Origin: Candidatus Heimdallarchaeota archaeon
GTDB lineage: Archaea > Asgardarchaeota > Heimdallarchaeia > Heimdallarchaeales > Kariarchaeaceae
Assembly (NCBI GenBank): GCA_027016475.1
Contig: JALUTL010000314.1
Span: forward strand, 1-8,529
Direction of reading: 5' to 3'
Length of the DNA stretch: 8,529 bases
Notes under the pieces: model-generated
What the model was told of the DNA's origin: nothing
The model's database searches: none
The model's input: the letters and a program-made list of their open reading frames with translations, nothing else
Shown: positions 6,283 through 8,529 of the stretch, in pieces
Layout of the letters: every line of letters begins with the position of its first letter
Numbering within the stretch: position 1 is the first letter of the stretch
Program-made: the position numbers and the translations under genes

Positions 6283-7167
6283 GTGGAAAGCAAAAAAAGG
6301 ATACGCGCCAACCTTCGGTTGGAGCTTGAATCAACTGCACAAGAAATCAAGGATTTGGAAAACAACTTAAAGAAAAATCCAGATGATGAGGAGCTAAAAT
6401 CCAAGCTTGAGGAACTTCAAAAATACTATGAAAAGTTGGAACGACAGTATGAAGCCATTAGTGGTATAGATGTGGAAAGTGCTTCAACCTTAAAACCAAT
6501 AAAGAAAATGGAAACAAAACATGCAAGTTTCCTCAAAAGGATTCTTCTATCGGTCGGGGCGTTACTGCTTGCATCAGGATACTACAATATGATGTTGCAT
6601 GCATTGGAAAGCAAAGAAATTGATTCAGTAATCTTGGACATTTCTTCCGGTTTTCTGGTTGCCAATGAAGATGTTCTCATCAATTCGATGTTGGGAGAGT
6701 TGGCCTCTCAAATCATAATTGGAACTATCGCAGGTGGAACTTTGCTGCTTGTAATAGGATTTTTGCTTGAAAACCGTACACGTCAAGATTTGATTGAAAC
6801 CATTGCATTTGTCGCAGTAAATTCAATTCTGGTGTACTCAATTGTGGGTGATTACTTAGGATATCTAAAACCGTCTGATGTTAAATGGTTATACTTTGAG
6901 AACCCGCTTATTGTAGCTGATGTCCTAATTCTATTGGGATTGATCATTTTCATAACAGCATTTTCACCGAGAATGGTTAAGGATTACTTTGTTCTGGGAT
7001 GGATTGAAGGCTTGTTGGTATTTATTGCAGGAGGCCTCTTTGTTTATGGGATTTATCTAGGCGGGACTGAAAATATATTCTACCAATGGCCTAATGCATT
7101 TCTCCTGATGTTTAGTGCGATGATAATACGATCATTGAGGTCGCTCTTGAAAATCAACTTAGAATAA
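6283..7167 (+). CDS. Coiled-coil protein with about six membrane segments, function unknown
   Basis: The 294-residue product starts with a highly charged, probable coiled coil (about residues 6-60, rich in Glu, Lys and Leu in heptad-like order). A Lys-rich linker then leads to hydrophobic segments at about 84-104, 138-162, 168-194, 207-227, 235-259 and 267-287. No signal peptide precedes the coiled coil, which is therefore expected in the cytoplasm. No catalytic or transport motif is visible, and I do not recognise the family. GTG at 6283 is chosen because the in-frame TAG at 6244-6246 limits extension and the TATA spacing fits a leaderless start. The next gene lies 90 bp downstream in the same direction and also encodes a membrane protein, but it has its own TATA-like element. 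Confidence 0.8.
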   Translation: MESKKRIRANLRLELESTAQEIKDLENNLKKNPDDEELKSKLEELQKYYEKLERQYEAISGIDVESASTLKPIKKMETKHASFLKRILLSVGALLLASGYYNMMLHALESKEIDSVILDISSGFLVANEDVLINSMLGELASQIIIGTIAGGTLLLVIGFLLENRTRQDLIETIAFVAVNSILVYSIVGDYLGYLKPSDVKWLYFENPLIVADVLILLGLIIFITAFSPRMVKDYFVLGWIEGLLVFIAGGLFVYGIYLGGTENIFYQWPNAFLLMFSAMIIRSLRSLLKINLE

Positions 7168-7186
7168 ATCAAATCACTCCTTTCCA

Positions 7187-7200
7187 TAACTTTTAAATCA
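7187..7200 (+). promoter_or_regulatory. TATA box of the S2P-like gene
   Basis: TAACTTTTAAATCA contains TTTTAAAT at 7191-7198, much like the element at 4208-4215. It predicts a start near 7221 and a leader of roughly 30-37 nt. No strong Shine-Dalgarno is present before the ATG at 7258. Confidence 0.45.
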
Positions 7201-7257
7201 AACAAATCAGTTGAAAGGAAAAAAGCAACTGCTTGATTGTACTGTAGTGTGAATTTA

Positions 7258-8529
7258 ATGACAAATCAACAGAAAGAATATATATGCTGGTCTTGTCTTG
7301 GACGAACTCCTGCGGGAAAATGTATTCATTGCGGTGAAAAGGTGTCCCCACCTGATGCTCTTACTGAAAATACGTCACCGCAAGTAGAGGGCCGCGAAAA
7401 GTTTATTATACAATTGTCAACACCTACAGGCTATGAAACAGAATTTCGCTACCTTGATCTCCTTAATTTGGTAAAGGATCATTTTGTGGTTGTCAAGGAG
7501 TTAATGGTTCATTCGCCTCAATTCGTGGTTCAAAGACCTGAAAATAATACATTAGAGACGGTTTTCAAGAATTTGGTAAAGTCAAGTGAACAATTAGTGC
7601 CTGGATTGACTCCAATCTTAAGAAGAAGTCCTCAGTTACCTGAATCCATGTTGGTCATAACATACACTTTTTTGCCTGATTCAAAACAAAAGCAGAATGA
7701 GAGCACCAAATTTTCAATGGTTTTTTTCTATCTTACTTTAGTCAGCATTCTTGTGTCTGGATTTGTCGTCTCCATTCGGCAAGAGCTGATTATTCAAAAC
7801 CTTGCATTTCAGATGGACAATATGCTGATAGTTTTTTCCAATCGGGTCATCTTTCATACATTGGGTTTCTTTGTAATAGTGTTTGGTTCTTTATTGCTTC
7901 GACAAATCATTACAGAAAAATTGAATCTATTGTATACAGGATCTAAACCAACATTTCTGTACATATTCGCGCCGCCATTTTTTGAAATAGGGACTTTGGG
8001 TACGATTTTTGTGGAGCATAAACCACATGAGAACAAAACAGGGTTAGTGTTGACTGCATTTATCGGGAATTTTGCCATTTGGATCATTTCGGTCATTGGC
8101 ATGGCAATTTCTTTCCCTTTTTCCCTAAATTCACCTGCCTTTGCACTTGAATATGCCAAAACATCCATGATTGCATCAACATTTTATGAACCAGTATTGT
8201 TTAATATTATGTATGGACTTTTGGCAATGGTAGGGATAAATGTCGAACCAATTTCAAAGATATATCTGTTGAATCCCCTGTTTTTGGCTTTTTTGGTGAT
8301 ATTTTACATTTCAGGACTAAGTTTTTTACCATCTGCACAAATGTTGGGCGGTACAATTCTCCGAGTATCTGTTGGAAGAGGTGTGGTTTTTCTTCTTACA
8401 ATTATCGTGTTCTGGTTCATGATTGATTTTGGGTTGCTATGGTTGGCTTTGCTTTTATTTGTTTTTCAGGACAGGTCAGGAAAGCTTGTCGTCCTCAACG
8501 GAGAAAGTTCATTGCCAAAATACTATTGG
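7258..8529 (+). CDS. Zinc-ribbon, site-2-protease-like (M50) membrane protein, catalytic residues lost; 3' end beyond window
   Basis: Site-2 proteases are intramembrane zinc proteases that cut membrane-bound regulators. This 424-codon reading frame is open to the window edge. It begins with a zinc ribbon (C10-x2-C13 ... C22-x2-C25). A soluble alpha/beta domain follows (about 47-140), like the one before the membrane core in archaeal and EGY-type S2Ps. About seven hydrophobic segments follow from residue 153. Family landmarks are visible: YIFAPPFFEIGTLGTIF (235-251) for the YFIPFP..GTFGA region, and LSFLPSAQMLGGTILR (354-369) for NLLPxGQLDGGHxLR. Yet the HExxH zinc motif is absent from the whole frame; the expected site reads SLLLRQIITE (211-220). 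The Asp of LDG is Leu363 and the following His is Thr366. It therefore looks like a pseudoprotease. In-frame GTG 7249 and TTG 7237 are alternative starts. M50-like fold is likely, the loss of activity is inference. Confidence 0.8.
   Translation, partial: MTNQQKEYICWSCLGRTPAGKCIHCGEKVSPPDALTENTSPQVEGREKFIIQLSTPTGYETEFRYLDLLNLVKDHFVVVKELMVHSPQFVVQRPENNTLETVFKNLVKSSEQLVPGLTPILRRSPQLPESMLVITYTFLPDSKQKQNESTKFSMVFFYLTLVSILVSGFVVSIRQELIIQNLAFQMDNMLIVFSNRVIFHTLGFFVIVFGSLLLRQIITEKLNLLYTGSKPTFLYIFAPPFFEIGTLGTIFVEHKPHENKTGLVLTAFIGNFAIWIISVIGMAISFPFSLNSPAFALEYAKTSMIASTFYEPVLFNIMYGLLAMVGINVEPISKIYLLNPLFLAFLVIFYISGLSFLPSAQMLGGTILRVSVGRGVVFLLTIIVFWFMIDFGLLWLALLLFVFQDRSGKLVVLNGESSLPKYYW

Noticed and set aside
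8017..8037. HKPHENKTG in the S2P-like protein as a possible HExxH metal site
   Set aside because: H257-E258 is not followed by a His three residues later, and it sits in the loop after the GTLGT segment, not in the helix where the protease motif belongs.
7854..8168. 104-codon minus-strand frame
   Set aside because: It lies opposite the S2P-like gene, which is open across the whole region with clear family landmarks.
1..8529. CRISPR array, tRNA/rRNA genes, insertion sequences or long repeats
   Set aside because: No regularly spaced repeats, tRNA-like clover-leaf arms, transposase motifs or long terminal inverted repeats were found on reading the window.

Overview
This window most likely comes from an archaeon, and probably an Asgard archaeon. 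The evidence is the gene content (a TopoVI-A/Spo11 protein that reads closer to eukaryotic Spo11 than to ordinary archaeal Top6A and carries a ubiquitin-like N-terminus, a HerA/FtsK-type ATPase, short zinc-ribbon proteins), archaeal TATA-like boxes 20-30 bp upstream of several starts, apparent leaderless starts and frequent GTG/TTG starts. The DNA is AT-rich, genes are closely packed, and there are no RNA genes, CRISPR arrays or insertion sequences that I can see. The Asgard assignment is inference from one gene's character and is not proven by this window.

Layout. At the left edge is the last fragment of an upstream + strand gene, then a complete 467-codon Spo11/TopoVI-A gene (50-1453). It converges and overlaps by 8 bp with a minus-strand gene for a double zinc-site protein (1446-2018). 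A 324-bp divergent intergenic region follows. It leads to a 611-codon HerA/FtsK-superfamily ATPase with a long helical N-terminal half (2343-4178), then a 485-codon orphan protein (4281-5738). That gene converges and overlaps by 20 bp with a 147-codon minus-strand orphan (5719-6162). The right part holds two membrane-protein genes on the + strand: a coiled-coil protein with about six membrane segments (6283-7167), and a zinc-ribbon plus site-2-protease-like membrane protein (7258 to the window edge, 3' end not seen). The latter has lost the recognisable catalytic residues.

How they may work together. The Spo11-like protein has the full set of residues for DNA cleavage: the catalytic Tyr and the TOPRIM Glu/Asp residues. 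It may form a TopoVI enzyme if the gene upstream of this window encodes TopoVI-B, which cannot be seen here. The ATPase has the Walker A, Walker B and GRK motifs of HerA-like DNA pumps, but no NurA nuclease is present, and its N-terminus is not the usual HAS-barrel. Most genes appear to have their own TATA-like promoter, so this does not look like one operon. No single co-transcribed 'system' can be demonstrated. The strongest novelties are the Ubl-Spo11 fusion with eukaryote-like sequence character, and the pseudo-protease.
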